NCBI RefSeq assembly: GCF_017347605.1
Contig: NZ_AP024484.1
Span: 1,393,501 to 1,457,500, forward strand
Reading direction: 5' to 3'
Source of the DNA: Prevotella herbatica
GTDB lineage: Bacteria; Bacteroidota; Bacteroidia; Bacteroidales; Bacteroidaceae
Length of the DNA stretch: 64,000 nt
The notes under the pieces: model-generated
Databases searched by the model: none
Told to the model about the DNA's origin: nothing
What the model saw: only the letters and a program-made list of their open reading frames with translations
Position numbers and translations under genes: made by a program
In this document: positions 53,379 to 61,309 of the stretch, piece by piece
How the letters are laid out: the number at the start of each line of letters is the position of its first letter
Numbering within the stretch: position 1 is the stretch's first letter

Positions 53379-54419
53379 ATGACAAAACGCCTTTGCTACA
53401 TATCACGCAACTATCAAACGATAGAAAACTCTGGCAACAAAGCCAAGACTGATAACGAGCATACTTTAAGAGAACTCAACGCACACAACCTCGGTTTGCC
53501 AACTACATATTATGACAGTAAGATAATAACATTCTTTTTTGATTTGGCAGGCATCATTAAAATGATGTTCACAATCAAGAATGGTGATATTATTGTGTTG
53601 CAATATCCGGTAAAAAAGTATTTTTCTTTTATATGCAATTATGCACATCTGCATAATGCAAAGGTTATTGCACTTATTCATGACCTTGGTTCCATGAGAC
53701 GCAAAAAACTCACAATAAAACAAGAGATTTCAAGGCTAATGCATGCCGACCATGTAATTGCATCAAACAAAATGATGGCAACATGGCTAAAAGATCACGG
53801 ATATAACAAATCTCTAGGTTCACTTGGACTATTTGATTACAAATCCATATCAACATCAAAAGAACACGTATATGAAAATAACGATTACTCTCTTGTATAT
53901 GCCGGAGCGCTTGCAATCAGAAAGAACGCCTTTCTTTTGAAAATGCAAGATATGATAAAAGGTTATAATCTGAACATATACGGCAACAGAAACGGACTTC
54001 CAGGACTAGAGGATTCTAATTGCATACATGTCCACGATTTCATGAAATCAGAAGATTTCATTGCAAATGTGAAAGGAGATTTCGGATTTGTATGGGACGG
54101 GGACTCACTGGACACATGCACTGGCTCATTCGGAGAATATTTGCGCTGGAACAGTCCTCATAAGGTCTCGTTCTATCTTCGAGCAGGATTACCTATTATC
54201 GTATGGAAAGAGGCTGCTGTGGCCCCGATAATCAAGAGCGAAGGTATTGGTATTGGTATATCTAACATAGCCGAACTTAACGACATTCTTCAATCTATAA
54301 CATTAGAAGACATGCAAAAAATGCGTGAAAATGTAAGTCGTGTAAGCAAGGATTTGAGTAATGGTGTATTTTTTAATAAAGCAGTTAGTGACGGAATGGA
54401 AAAGCTAAAGAAAGAATAG
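53379..54419 (+). CDS. Glycosyltransferase (GTF3/galactofuranosyltransferase-like)
   Basis: A 346-residue GT-B type enzyme, 3 bases after the kinase gene. Features: NGDIIVLQYPVKKYFSFICNYAH, LIHDLGSMRR, SNKMMATWLKDHGY, and the C-terminal FGFVWDGDSLDTCTGSFGEYLRWNSPHKVSFYLRAGLPIIVW donor-binding stretch (read here as shorter pieces WDGDSLDTC, YLRWNSPHK, YLRAGLP). This matches the sugar transferases that act on LPS core, capsule or serine-rich glycoproteins. Donor sugar unknown. Confidence 0.78.
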   Translation: MTKRLCYISRNYQTIENSGNKAKTDNEHTLRELNAHNLGLPTTYYDSKIITFFFDLAGIIKMMFTIKNGDIIVLQYPVKKYFSFICNYAHLHNAKVIALIHDLGSMRRKKLTIKQEISRLMHADHVIASNKMMATWLKDHGYNKSLGSLGLFDYKSISTSKEHVYENNDYSLVYAGALAIRKNAFLLKMQDMIKGYNLNIYGNRNGLPGLEDSNCIHVHDFMKSEDFIANVKGDFGFVWDGDSLDTCTGSFGEYLRWNSPHKVSFYLRAGLPIIVWKEAAVAPIIKSEGIGIGISNIAELNDILQSITLEDMQKMRENVSRVSKDLSNGVFFNKAVSDGMEKLKKE

Positions 54420-54490
54420 CTTAAAATTAAGGAAAAAGCAAAAAGCAAACAAAAAAACATACTTTTCACATACAAAATCGCTAAAATATG

Positions 54491-54511
54491 CCTATCTTTG
54501 CAAAAGATAGG
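54491..54511 (+). promoter_or_regulatory. -7 box inside a perfect short palindrome, upstream of glycosyltransferase
   Basis: TATCTTTG (54493-54500) lies within CCTATCTTT-GCA-AAAGATAGG (54491-54511), 9-bp arms. It is 100 bases before the start codon at 54601. The design resembles the larger palindrome over the rpoN operon promoter. A second weaker start region may exist nearer the gene. Confidence 0.55.
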
Positions 54512-54600
54512 CCACATAAAACAAAAGTAGAGAAGGACATAACATTGTTTATTTTTGCATTATCTATGCACAATATTGGAATATAATTAATAATATAGGT

Positions 54601-55383
54601 ATGAGAATCAGTCTAATTGTATCAACATATAACTGGCCAGAGGCATTGCACCTTTGCCTTAAAAGCATCATGATACAAACACGTATGCCAGACGAGGTAA
54701 TTATTGCTGACGACGGGTCTAAAGACGAAACAAAAACTCTTATAGAGAGCATGCAGAAAGACTTCCCTTGTAAGTTAGTTCATGCATGGATTCCTGATGA
54801 GGGATTCAGACTGGCATTATCAAGAAATAATGCCATAAGAACATACTGTACTGGCGATTATGTTATTTTCATAGATCAAGATATTATCCTTGACAATAAG
54901 TTTATTGAAGATCACGAGCGATTAGCTACTAAAGGATGCTTTGTTATTGGTGGTCGCACTAAGCTATCAGCTTTGTTATCAAAGAAAATACTCTCAAGTA
55001 AAAATATTAAGTTAGGACTTTTTACAAAGGGAATAATTCGCAAGGTGAATATGGTACATATCAGATGTTTGTTTCCGTTGACTTCCAAAATGTATAGCTG
55101 GAATAAATTATATGGGCGCGGGGCAAACATGGCGATGTATAGAAGTGACCTTGAAAAAGTAAACGGATTTGATGAGGATATCATTGGCTATGGTGTCGAA
55201 GACATAGACCTATTTAATAGGTTAATGAATAACGGAATTAATAAAAAATATGCGCAATTTTGTGCAATAGAACATCATCTTTATCACAAAAGAGGTAAGG
55301 TTGTCGAGAATAATTTTAAGATTGCTTTTACCAATAAAAATAGAAAAAGATGCAAAAATGGTTTAACTCACGACGATAAATAA
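54601..55383 (+). CDS. Family 2 glycosyltransferase with galactosyltransferase-type C-terminus
   Basis: A 260-residue GT-A enzyme: ISLIVSTYNWPEALHLCLKSI, the ADDGSKDET nucleotide-binding loop, FIDQDIILD as DxD motif, and the C-terminal NGFDEDIIGYGVEDIDLFNRL stretch, which is the Glyco_transf_7C acceptor-site motif. Likely adds a hexose to LPS or another surface glycan. It ends 2 bases before the next glycosyltransferase ATG. Confidence 0.85.
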   Translation: MRISLIVSTYNWPEALHLCLKSIMIQTRMPDEVIIADDGSKDETKTLIESMQKDFPCKLVHAWIPDEGFRLALSRNNAIRTYCTGDYVIFIDQDIILDNKFIEDHERLATKGCFVIGGRTKLSALLSKKILSSKNIKLGLFTKGIIRKVNMVHIRCLFPLTSKMYSWNKLYGRGANMAMYRSDLEKVNGFDEDIIGYGVEDIDLFNRLMNNGINKKYAQFCAIEHHLYHKRGKVVENNFKIAFTNKNRKRCKNGLTHDDK

Positions 55384-55385
55384 AC

Positions 55386-56393
55386 ATGCAGAAACTTTTA
55401 ACTATAATAATCCCTACATACAACATGGAAAACTATCTGGAGGCATGCCTTGATTCGCTGCTCACAGATAACATGTCACTTATTGAAGTTTTGGTAATCA
55501 ACGACGGAAGCCAAGACGCTTCTTATGACATTGCCAAAAGATATGGGAACAAATATCCTGATACGTTTGTCGTCATTGACAAGGGGAACGGGAATTATGG
55601 TTCTTGCGTAAATGTTGGACTTAGAAGAGCTACAGGAAAATACATAAAAGTACTTGATGCCGACGATTGTTTCAACACTAGAGTTTTTGAAGCTTACCTA
55701 AACTACATTAAGAAATGTGACACCGATATGGTGATTAGCGATTACGTTAAAGTATATCCCGAACTTGAGACAATCGTAAGCTGCGATATTCCTGAAAATA
55801 AGATTGTTGACTTCAGGGAGTTATGCAAAGACAATAACATTTGGAATCTTTGGATGCACAACGTGGCTTATAAAAGAGAACTTCTACTTGGTATTGATTA
55901 CAAACAAACAGAAGGTATATCTTACACCGATCAGGAATGGATATTCAGTCCATTTACAGAAGTTAAAACTGCCATATACTTTAAACTACCTCTCTACAGA
56001 TACACTCTAGGACGTGAAGGACAAACGATGAGTTCTGCGTTTTCAGACAAGCATTTCAGAGACAACATAATATGTACTTGCAATATGATAGAACAAGCCT
56101 GTCATTTCAACAATGTACCTGATGATATAATGAATATGCTTAACTATAAACTTCTAAAGAGATGCAGGTTTATATTCCGCACATACATACTGAAAAGACA
56201 AGCAATCAACGACAAAGACCTAGATATGCTTGACAATAAAATTAAGTCGTTAAATTTTAATTTGTATAAGGCTACAGGCAATTTACCAATGAGTATGCCT
56301 CTATTCCCTATAAAATATATTTCTGTATGGCGCAAGAATCATAACAGCAGATGGCTTAGATTAAACATCAGTATGTATAAGTTCCTGCATTAA
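55386..56393 (+). CDS. Family 2 glycosyltransferase
   Basis: A 335-residue GT2 enzyme: TIIIPTYNMENYLEACLDSLL, VINDGSQDAS, KVLDADDCFNTRVF as DxD motif, and the acceptor-side ISYTDQEWIFSPF. C-terminal residues 240-335 are helical. Together with the two preceding genes it forms a surface glycan assembly set. The stop is followed by fold-back element C. Confidence 0.85.
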   Translation: MQKLLTIIIPTYNMENYLEACLDSLLTDNMSLIEVLVINDGSQDASYDIAKRYGNKYPDTFVVIDKGNGNYGSCVNVGLRRATGKYIKVLDADDCFNTRVFEAYLNYIKKCDTDMVISDYVKVYPELETIVSCDIPENKIVDFRELCKDNNIWNLWMHNVAYKRELLLGIDYKQTEGISYTDQEWIFSPFTEVKTAIYFKLPLYRYTLGREGQTMSSAFSDKHFRDNIICTCNMIEQACHFNNVPDDIMNMLNYKLLKRCRFIFRTYILKRQAINDKDLDMLDNKIKSLNFNLYKATGNLPMSMPLFPIKYISVWRKNHNSRWLRLNISMYKFLH

Positions 56394-56437
56394 AAAAGTA
56401 GAATTCAAAGTTAAGTGTGCAAAAAACAGATTATCTA

Positions 56438-56863
56438 CTACGGCATTATATTTTCTAGCCCTATATATAAGGTACGCGCTCGCATACGCGCACTACAGAG
56501 TTTTAAAAATATAAGCGTCTAAGTGAATCATGGCTGATTGCCAGCAAGTTAGTATGCTTTTTACAATATTGGAGTGTCAGAGAAATGACATGATAATTTG
56601 AGTTTTGCCCCACGTTTTACAAAGTATCGTCATCCGTTTTACGTTGTTTCGCCGAGTGATATGGGCCTAATCACTCGGTAAAGTAACATGAATTACCTTT
56701 AGGTTAACCGACACTTTCACCCACACTTATTATTACTTTAAATCACACTTAACACATTGATATTTAATCAATCGACGCATCGACATTTTATTTTGAAAAA
56801 CACTGTAGTGCGCGTATGCGAGCGTGTACCTTATATATAGGGCTTGAAAAAATATGCCGCAGC
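56438..56863. repeat. Fold-back element C (non-coding)
   Basis: It lies between the 3' ends of two convergent genes. The left arm 56438-56520 pairs with the right arm 56775-56863. Forty-two bases (56457-56498 against 56803-56844) match with one mismatch, containing the core AGCCCTATATATAAGG followed by CGCTCGCATACGCGCACT. The inner part of the arms (AAGCGTCTAAGTG left; CGACGCATCGACATT right) corresponds to the inner repeat of element B. The centre holds a 9-bp-stem hairpin CCGAGTGAT/ATCACTCGG (56652-56678) and CGTTTTAC words. No ORF. Confidence 0.82.
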
Positions 56864-56978
56864 TAAATATTCGGTATATTCTCTCTGCACCCCCTTTATA
56901 CAAAGGATATACAGGCTAAGACATAGCGCCATAAACAAAAGTACAGGGAGAACCAACCTTAGTTAAAACGTAAACAAT

Positions 56979-57006
56979 AAAGGTAAGACGTTAACGTCTT
57001 ACCTTT
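56979..57006 (-). terminator. Palindromic terminator overlapping the TagF-like stop codon
   Basis: A perfect 28-base palindrome with half-site AAAGGTAAGACGTT. The TAA stop of the minus-strand gene (56993-56991) is at its centre, so the last codons form one arm. On the minus strand it is followed by ATTGTTT. Works as an intrinsic terminator, probably in both directions. Confidence 0.75.
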
Positions 57007-58040
57007 CCAAATGTTTTTATACTTGCATATTTTCTCCACAAATTCAGTTTTCTCTTTTTAGGCACACCATGACGACGTATATAATCGCGGGCGCCCTCAA
57101 GCATTCTGTGTGCTACCATTCCATCTGTATATGGATCGTAGTTTTGTATCACCCAACTGCGCAGTGATTTATATTCCTCATCGTGCTGTACTTGTTCAAA
57201 AGCATCACTCAATTCTTCAGGATCTTGAATATTCTTCCAATAAATGTCTTTTGAGATTGCTCCCAAAGTAACAACCGGTTTGTTAAGTAACAAAAATTCG
57301 TAAATGGTAGATGATGTATCACTTATCATGACATCAGCCATAAGCATATATTTAGTTACACTGAAATCATCAACATAAATAATATTGTCATGTTCTTCTG
57401 CCAACTGACGGTATTCATCTATCCATTGTTGACTTGTTAGCGGATGAAACTTCATCATCAACAATATATCCTTCTCTTTTGCCAAGTTTATAAGTGCATC
57501 CTTTATTAAAGGAAGCGAAGTTAGTTTCGGAGAAAATGTAGGAGCATAAAGCACAATTTGCTTCTTGCCATATTTTTCCAACAATTCCACTTTTTCATTT
57601 TCAAAGTCAGAGCGGTGACAACTAATCCAATCCTGTCGTGTCCAACCAGTTTCCAGAACTTCAAAATCACCGTATTTTAAAGACAATTGTTTAAACTTAC
57701 GAGTAAAATAAGGTCCTTGCGTGAAATAAGTATCAAAGTATCTTCTTATCACCCAATGATCTTTCTTCTCTGCTGCATAGCCATGAAATATTTGAATCTT
57801 AACGCCCGACAGATAATAAGGCACAATATTTCCTGGAACATACACAGCCTCAGGAAAGAAATCATAAACCTTCTGCATGCTGTTAGTCCATTTTACTTTG
57901 TCTTTCAATGGGAAATCTGGAATACGCTTCTCATGAACATACCATAAAATGTCATTCACACCTTCATCTTCTGCTTCTTGATACAATGGATAAAGTATAT
58001 CTATCGCATATTTATTTTCGCAGAATAAAACTATTTTCAT
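56991..58040 (-). CDS. CDP-glycerol glycerophosphotransferase-like (TagF-type) protein
   Basis: A 349-residue protein, matching the catalytic domain of TagB/TagF enzymes. Evidence: IVLFCENKYAIDILYPL, the HGYAAEKKDHW region with catalytic-type His, LYAPTFSPKLTSLPL, MKFHPLTSQQW and DVMISDTSSTIYEFLLLNKPVV (read in pieces). It would transfer a polyol phosphate from a CDP-activated donor to a surface glycan. It is divergent from an aminotransferase and a cytidylyltransferase fusion that could make the donor. Confidence 0.8.
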   Translation of the reverse strand: MKIVLFCENKYAIDILYPLYQEAEDEGVNDILWYVHEKRIPDFPLKDKVKWTNSMQKVYDFFPEAVYVPGNIVPYYLSGVKIQIFHGYAAEKKDHWVIRRYFDTYFTQGPYFTRKFKQLSLKYGDFEVLETGWTRQDWISCHRSDFENEKVELLEKYGKKQIVLYAPTFSPKLTSLPLIKDALINLAKEKDILLMMKFHPLTSQQWIDEYRQLAEEHDNIIYVDDFSVTKYMLMADVMISDTSSTIYEFLLLNKPVVTLGAISKDIYWKNIQDPEELSDAFEQVQHDEEYKSLRSWVIQNYDPYTDGMVAHRMLEGARDYIRRHGVPKKRKLNLWRKYASIKTFGKVRR

Positions 58041-58117
58041 ATTTAATTACTTTAATATTAACTGTAAAAGTAATTATTTAATGTGGAACAACCTAACATT
58101 ATCTGAATATTTTTTAT

Positions 58118-58125
58118 TATTTTTG
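58118..58125 (+). promoter_or_regulatory. -7 element of the aminotransferase gene
   Basis: TATTTTTG, 18 bases before the ATG at 58144; no -33 consensus. Confidence 0.45.
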
Positions 58126-58143
58126 TGCACGATTTTATCATAA

Positions 58144-59250
58144 ATGGGTGCAATCAACATAAACGAAATGAAGAATATGCTTAATTTTACAGTAGGACCA
58201 GTTATGTCCTCTGATGCCGTAAGAGAAATAGGAGGTGAGCAAGTACCATATTTCAGAACACCTGAGTTTTCGGAAATAATGCTTGAAAACGAACGACTAA
58301 TAAAAAAGTTCGCCAAGGCTGAAGAACAGGCTAAAGTATTATTTATCACAGGTTCCGGCACAGCATCAATGGAAGCAACAGTGATGAACGTCTTTACTCC
58401 AAGCGATAAAGTGCTCATCATCAACGGTGGTAGTTTCGGTCACCGATTTGTAGAACTATGCCAAATACATGACATTCCTTATGACGAAATAAATCCAACT
58501 TTCGGTGAAGATATTTCCGAAGAACTTCTTTCACCGTTTGAAGGCAAAGGATACACGGGATTCCTTGTAAACGTACACGAGACTTCTACGGGAGTTCACT
58601 ACAACATAAATCTGATTAGCGAATTTTGCAAAAGAAATAATCTTTTTCTTGTTGTTGATGCTATTAGTTCTTTCCTTGCAGATTCTTTCAATATGCAGGA
58701 GTTGTGTGCTGACGTCATGATTGCAGGATCACAAAAAGCACTTGCATGTCCTCCTGGTATATCTATAATTGTACTTTCAGAAAAGGTCGTTAAACGGGTA
58801 AAGACCAACAAAGTAAGAAGTATGTACTTCGACCTGAAAGACGCACTGAAAAATGCAGAACGCGGTCAAACACCATTTACTCCAGCAGTAGGAATACTGC
58901 GACAGATAAACATGAGACTCCGAGAAATTGACGCAGCTGGCGGTGAACAGTCTGAGATTGACAAGATTCATGGTATAGCCACTGATTTTAGAAATAGGAT
59001 TAAAGACTTACCATTTGAAATCGTATCCAAATCTCTTTCAAATGCAGTAACGCCTATACATCCTCTCAACATTTCAGCTTATGATATTTTCACAACGTTG
59101 AAAGATAAATATGATATATGGATATGTCCAAACGGTGGGAACTTGAAAGACGAGGTATTCCGTGTGGGACATATCGGAGCATTGTCAATAGATGACAACA
59201 CTAAACTTATTACTGCCCTAGCAGACCTCAACAAAAAGGGACTTCTTTAA
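58144..59250 (+). CDS. Class V PLP-dependent aminotransferase (PhnW/alanine-glyoxylate type)
   Basis: A 368-residue PLP enzyme. N-terminal [17 protein letters not shown] is the start of the alanine-glyoxylate and 2-aminoethylphosphonate transaminase group; cofactor contacts [21 protein letters not shown] and VVDAISSF; catalytic Lys198 in [12 protein letters not shown]. An internal ATG (residue 9 or 12) is possible. It is 12 bases upstream of the cytidylyltransferase fusion, so it probably forms or removes an amino group on the alditol or aminoalkyl unit that is then CDP-activated (inference). Confidence 0.82.
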   Translation: MGAININEMKNMLNFTVGPVMSSDAVREIGGEQVPYFRTPEFSEIMLENERLIKKFAKAEEQAKVLFITGSGTASMEATVMNVFTPSDKVLIINGGSFGHRFVELCQIHDIPYDEINPTFGEDISEELLSPFEGKGYTGFLVNVHETSTGVHYNINLISEFCKRNNLFLVVDAISSFLADSFNMQELCADVMIAGSQKALACPPGISIIVLSEKVVKRVKTNKVRSMYFDLKDALKNAERGQTPFTPAVGILRQINMRLREIDAAGGEQSEIDKIHGIATDFRNRIKDLPFEIVSKSLSNAVTPIHPLNISAYDIFTTLKDKYDIWICPNGGNLKDEVFRVGHIGALSIDDNTKLITALADLNKKGLL

Positions 59251-59262
59251 TCTAAAGAAAGT

Positions 59263-60603
59263 ATGATAAAAGTTATAACCTACGGTACATACGATTTAAT
59301 TCACAAGGGACACATCCGATTACTGGAAAGAGCAAAAGCCCTTGGCGACTATCTGATTGTTGGAGTCACTGCAGATTCTTTCGACCGTGAACGCGGTAAA
59401 ATCAATGTGCAGCAGCCTCTTATTGAGAGAATAGAAGCTGTCAGAGCTACCGGACTTGCCGATGAAATTATTGTAGAAGAATATGAAGGACAAAAGATTG
59501 ACGATATCAAGAGACTTGACGTTGACATCTTTACCGTAGGTTCTGACTGGGAAGGGCACTTCGACTATCTGAAAGAGTTCTGCAAAGTAGTGTATCTTGA
59601 AAGAACGCAAGGAATATCAAGTTCTGAAATTCGTGCCGAGAAACGCGACATGAGGATTGGGCTTATAGGAGAATCACCAATACTCAACAAGATTGAACGC
59701 GAGAGCCACTATGTAAACGGATTGTCAATAAGTGGTGTGTATTCAAGGGACACCACATGTTTTTCAACCGAACTAAAAAAGCTTACGACTTATTACAGTA
59801 TAGATGATTTGCTGGAAGATTCAGACGGAGTATATATTATATCAAGCCCTAAACATCATTACGATGATATCAAAAGGGCATTAAGCAAAGGTAAACATGT
59901 GCTCTGTGAATCACCAATAACAATATACGAAGAGCAGCTTACTGAATTATATACTATTGCTGAAAGCAACAAATGTATATTGATGGATTCTCTCAAGACA
60001 GCTTATAGTTTGGCTTATTACAGACTATGCCTATTAGCAAAAAGCGGAATTATTGGAAAGATCGTATCTGTTGATGCCACATGCACCAGTCTTTACAATG
60101 TTGAGATAGATAATGACGGAATGATGTCAAGTATATGGAATAGTATATGTGCATGGGGACCTACAGCCTTATTGCCTGTATTTCAACTACTTGGTACTGA
60201 TTATTCTTCAAAGACAATTGCCACACATTTATTGCGTGAAGACTTAGACTATGACACGTTTACAAAGATATCATTAATTTATCCCCATGCTGTTGCCTCT
60301 ATAAAGGTTGGACAAGGTGTAAAATCAGAGGGTGAACTAATCATATCAGGCACAAAAGGTTACATATACGTACCAGCTCCATGGTGGAAGACTGATTATT
60401 TTGAAGTAAGATACGAGAATCCTGCCGATAACAAGCGGCATTTCTACCCACTTGAGGGCGAAGGGCTCAGATACGAATTGGTGTCTTTTCTTAAGTCGAT
60501 AAACAGTGGAAACAAATATTCTTATATTGACAAAAACATTTCAAGAGCCATAGTAAATATCATTCAGAATTTCTATGAGCGAAAAGATACAGTATTATTA
60601 TGA
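59263..60603 (+). CDS. Fusion: TagD-like cytidylyltransferase + Gfo/Idh/MocA domain
   Basis: A 446-residue two-domain protein. Residues 1-127 are a glycerol-3-phosphate cytidylyltransferase-type domain: ITYGTYDLIHKGHIRLL with HxGH at 14-17, and GISSSEIR (117-124), both nucleotide-binding motifs intact. From about 130 a Gfo/Idh/MocA oxidoreductase domain begins (RIGLIGESPILNK), running to the end with the GTKGYIYVPAPWW strand. The EKP motif that carries the usual catalytic Lys reads CESPIT, so that Lys is missing. It may make a CDP-polyol from a reduced sugar phosphate, or the second half may be a binding module. Confidence 0.82.
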   Translation: MIKVITYGTYDLIHKGHIRLLERAKALGDYLIVGVTADSFDRERGKINVQQPLIERIEAVRATGLADEIIVEEYEGQKIDDIKRLDVDIFTVGSDWEGHFDYLKEFCKVVYLERTQGISSSEIRAEKRDMRIGLIGESPILNKIERESHYVNGLSISGVYSRDTTCFSTELKKLTTYYSIDDLLEDSDGVYIISSPKHHYDDIKRALSKGKHVLCESPITIYEEQLTELYTIAESNKCILMDSLKTAYSLAYYRLCLLAKSGIIGKIVSVDATCTSLYNVEIDNDGMMSSIWNSICAWGPTALLPVFQLLGTDYSSKTIATHLLREDLDYDTFTKISLIYPHAVASIKVGQGVKSEGELIISGTKGYIYVPAPWWKTDYFEVRYENPADNKRHFYPLEGEGLRYELVSFLKSINSGNKYSYIDKNISRAIVNIIQNFYERKDTVLL

Positions 60604-60612
60604 ATAAAGACG

Positions 60613-60631
60613 GCTACGCATAAAGCGTAGC
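60613..60631 (+). terminator. Short hairpin before bcp, weak terminator
   Basis: GCTACGC (60613-60619) and GCGTAGC (60625-60631) form a 7-bp stem with loop ATAAA. There is no good T-run, so read-through into bcp is likely. Confidence 0.45.
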
Positions 60632-60655
60632 TCAAACTTGATAAATTTAAATGAT

Positions 60656-61117
60656 ATGGAAGTAGGACAGAAATTACCGGAAGTTCTCGGAAGAGACCAA
60701 GACGGAAAAGAAGTGAAGCTAAGTGACTTCAAAGGTAAAAAACTTGTACTGTATGTATATCCAAAAGATAGCACACCTGGATGTACTAGCGAGGCTTGCG
60801 ACTTGCGCGATAACTATCATTCATTCCTCGAAAAAGGATATGCTGTAATTGGCGCAAGCATTCAAGATGAGAAATCCCATAAAAAATTCATTGAAAAATA
60901 CGACTTACCATTCCCTATTATTGCTGACACAGAAAAGAAACTTGTAGAGGAGCTGGGAGTGTATGGTGAGAAGAAAATGTATGGCAAGGTTACGATGGGA
61001 ACATTCAGAACAACTTTTATAACTGATGAAAATGGAGTTATAACACGTATTATAGGTCCAAAAGAGATAAAAGTAAAAGAACATTCTAGCCAAATTCTTG
61101 ATAATTTCCAAGATTAG
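60656..61117 (+). CDS. bcp: Thioredoxin-dependent peroxiredoxin (Bcp/PrxQ)
   Basis: From ATG 60656 the product has 153 residues and begins MEVGQKLPEVLGRD, the usual PrxQ start; an upstream TTG is in frame but would add odd residues. Motif YPKDSTPGCTSEACDLRD contains the peroxidatic Cys and a second Cys five residues later (the PrxQ pair). It reduces hydroperoxides with thioredoxin. It is followed by the structured leader of the DsbD-like gene. Confidence 0.92.
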   Translation: MEVGQKLPEVLGRDQDGKEVKLSDFKGKKLVLYVYPKDSTPGCTSEACDLRDNYHSFLEKGYAVIGASIQDEKSHKKFIEKYDLPFPIIADTEKKLVEELGVYGEKKMYGKVTMGTFRTTFITDENGVITRIIGPKEIKVKEHSSQILDNFQD

Positions 61118-61197
61118 TTTAAAGGCAATAATTTGGATTGATAAATAATAATATGTAAAAACGCTCACAAAATATAAGCATTTCGTATTATTTTTTG

Positions 61198-61205
61198 TAA
61201 TTTTG
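61198..61205 (+). promoter_or_regulatory. -7 element of the DsbD-like gene
   Basis: TAATTTTG matches TAnnTTTG; no -33 consensus at N19. The leader to the ATG at 61310 is about 100 nt. Confidence 0.5.
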
Positions 61206-61212
61206 CATCAGA

Positions 61213-61252
61213 ATGATAGGTTATATATCATTTTTTGAATATAACCTATCAT
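61213..61252. promoter_or_regulatory. Leader hairpin of the DsbD-like gene
   Basis: ATGATAGGTTATAT (61213-61226) and ATATAACCTATCAT (61239-61252) are perfect reverse complements around a 12-nt T-rich loop. It lies just after the -7 box, at the 5' end of the predicted transcript. Confidence 0.6.
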
Positions 61253-61309
61253 ATATTATTATCATTTTGATGCATAAAATTATTGTATAATAGAAGACGA
61301 GAAAGAAAT

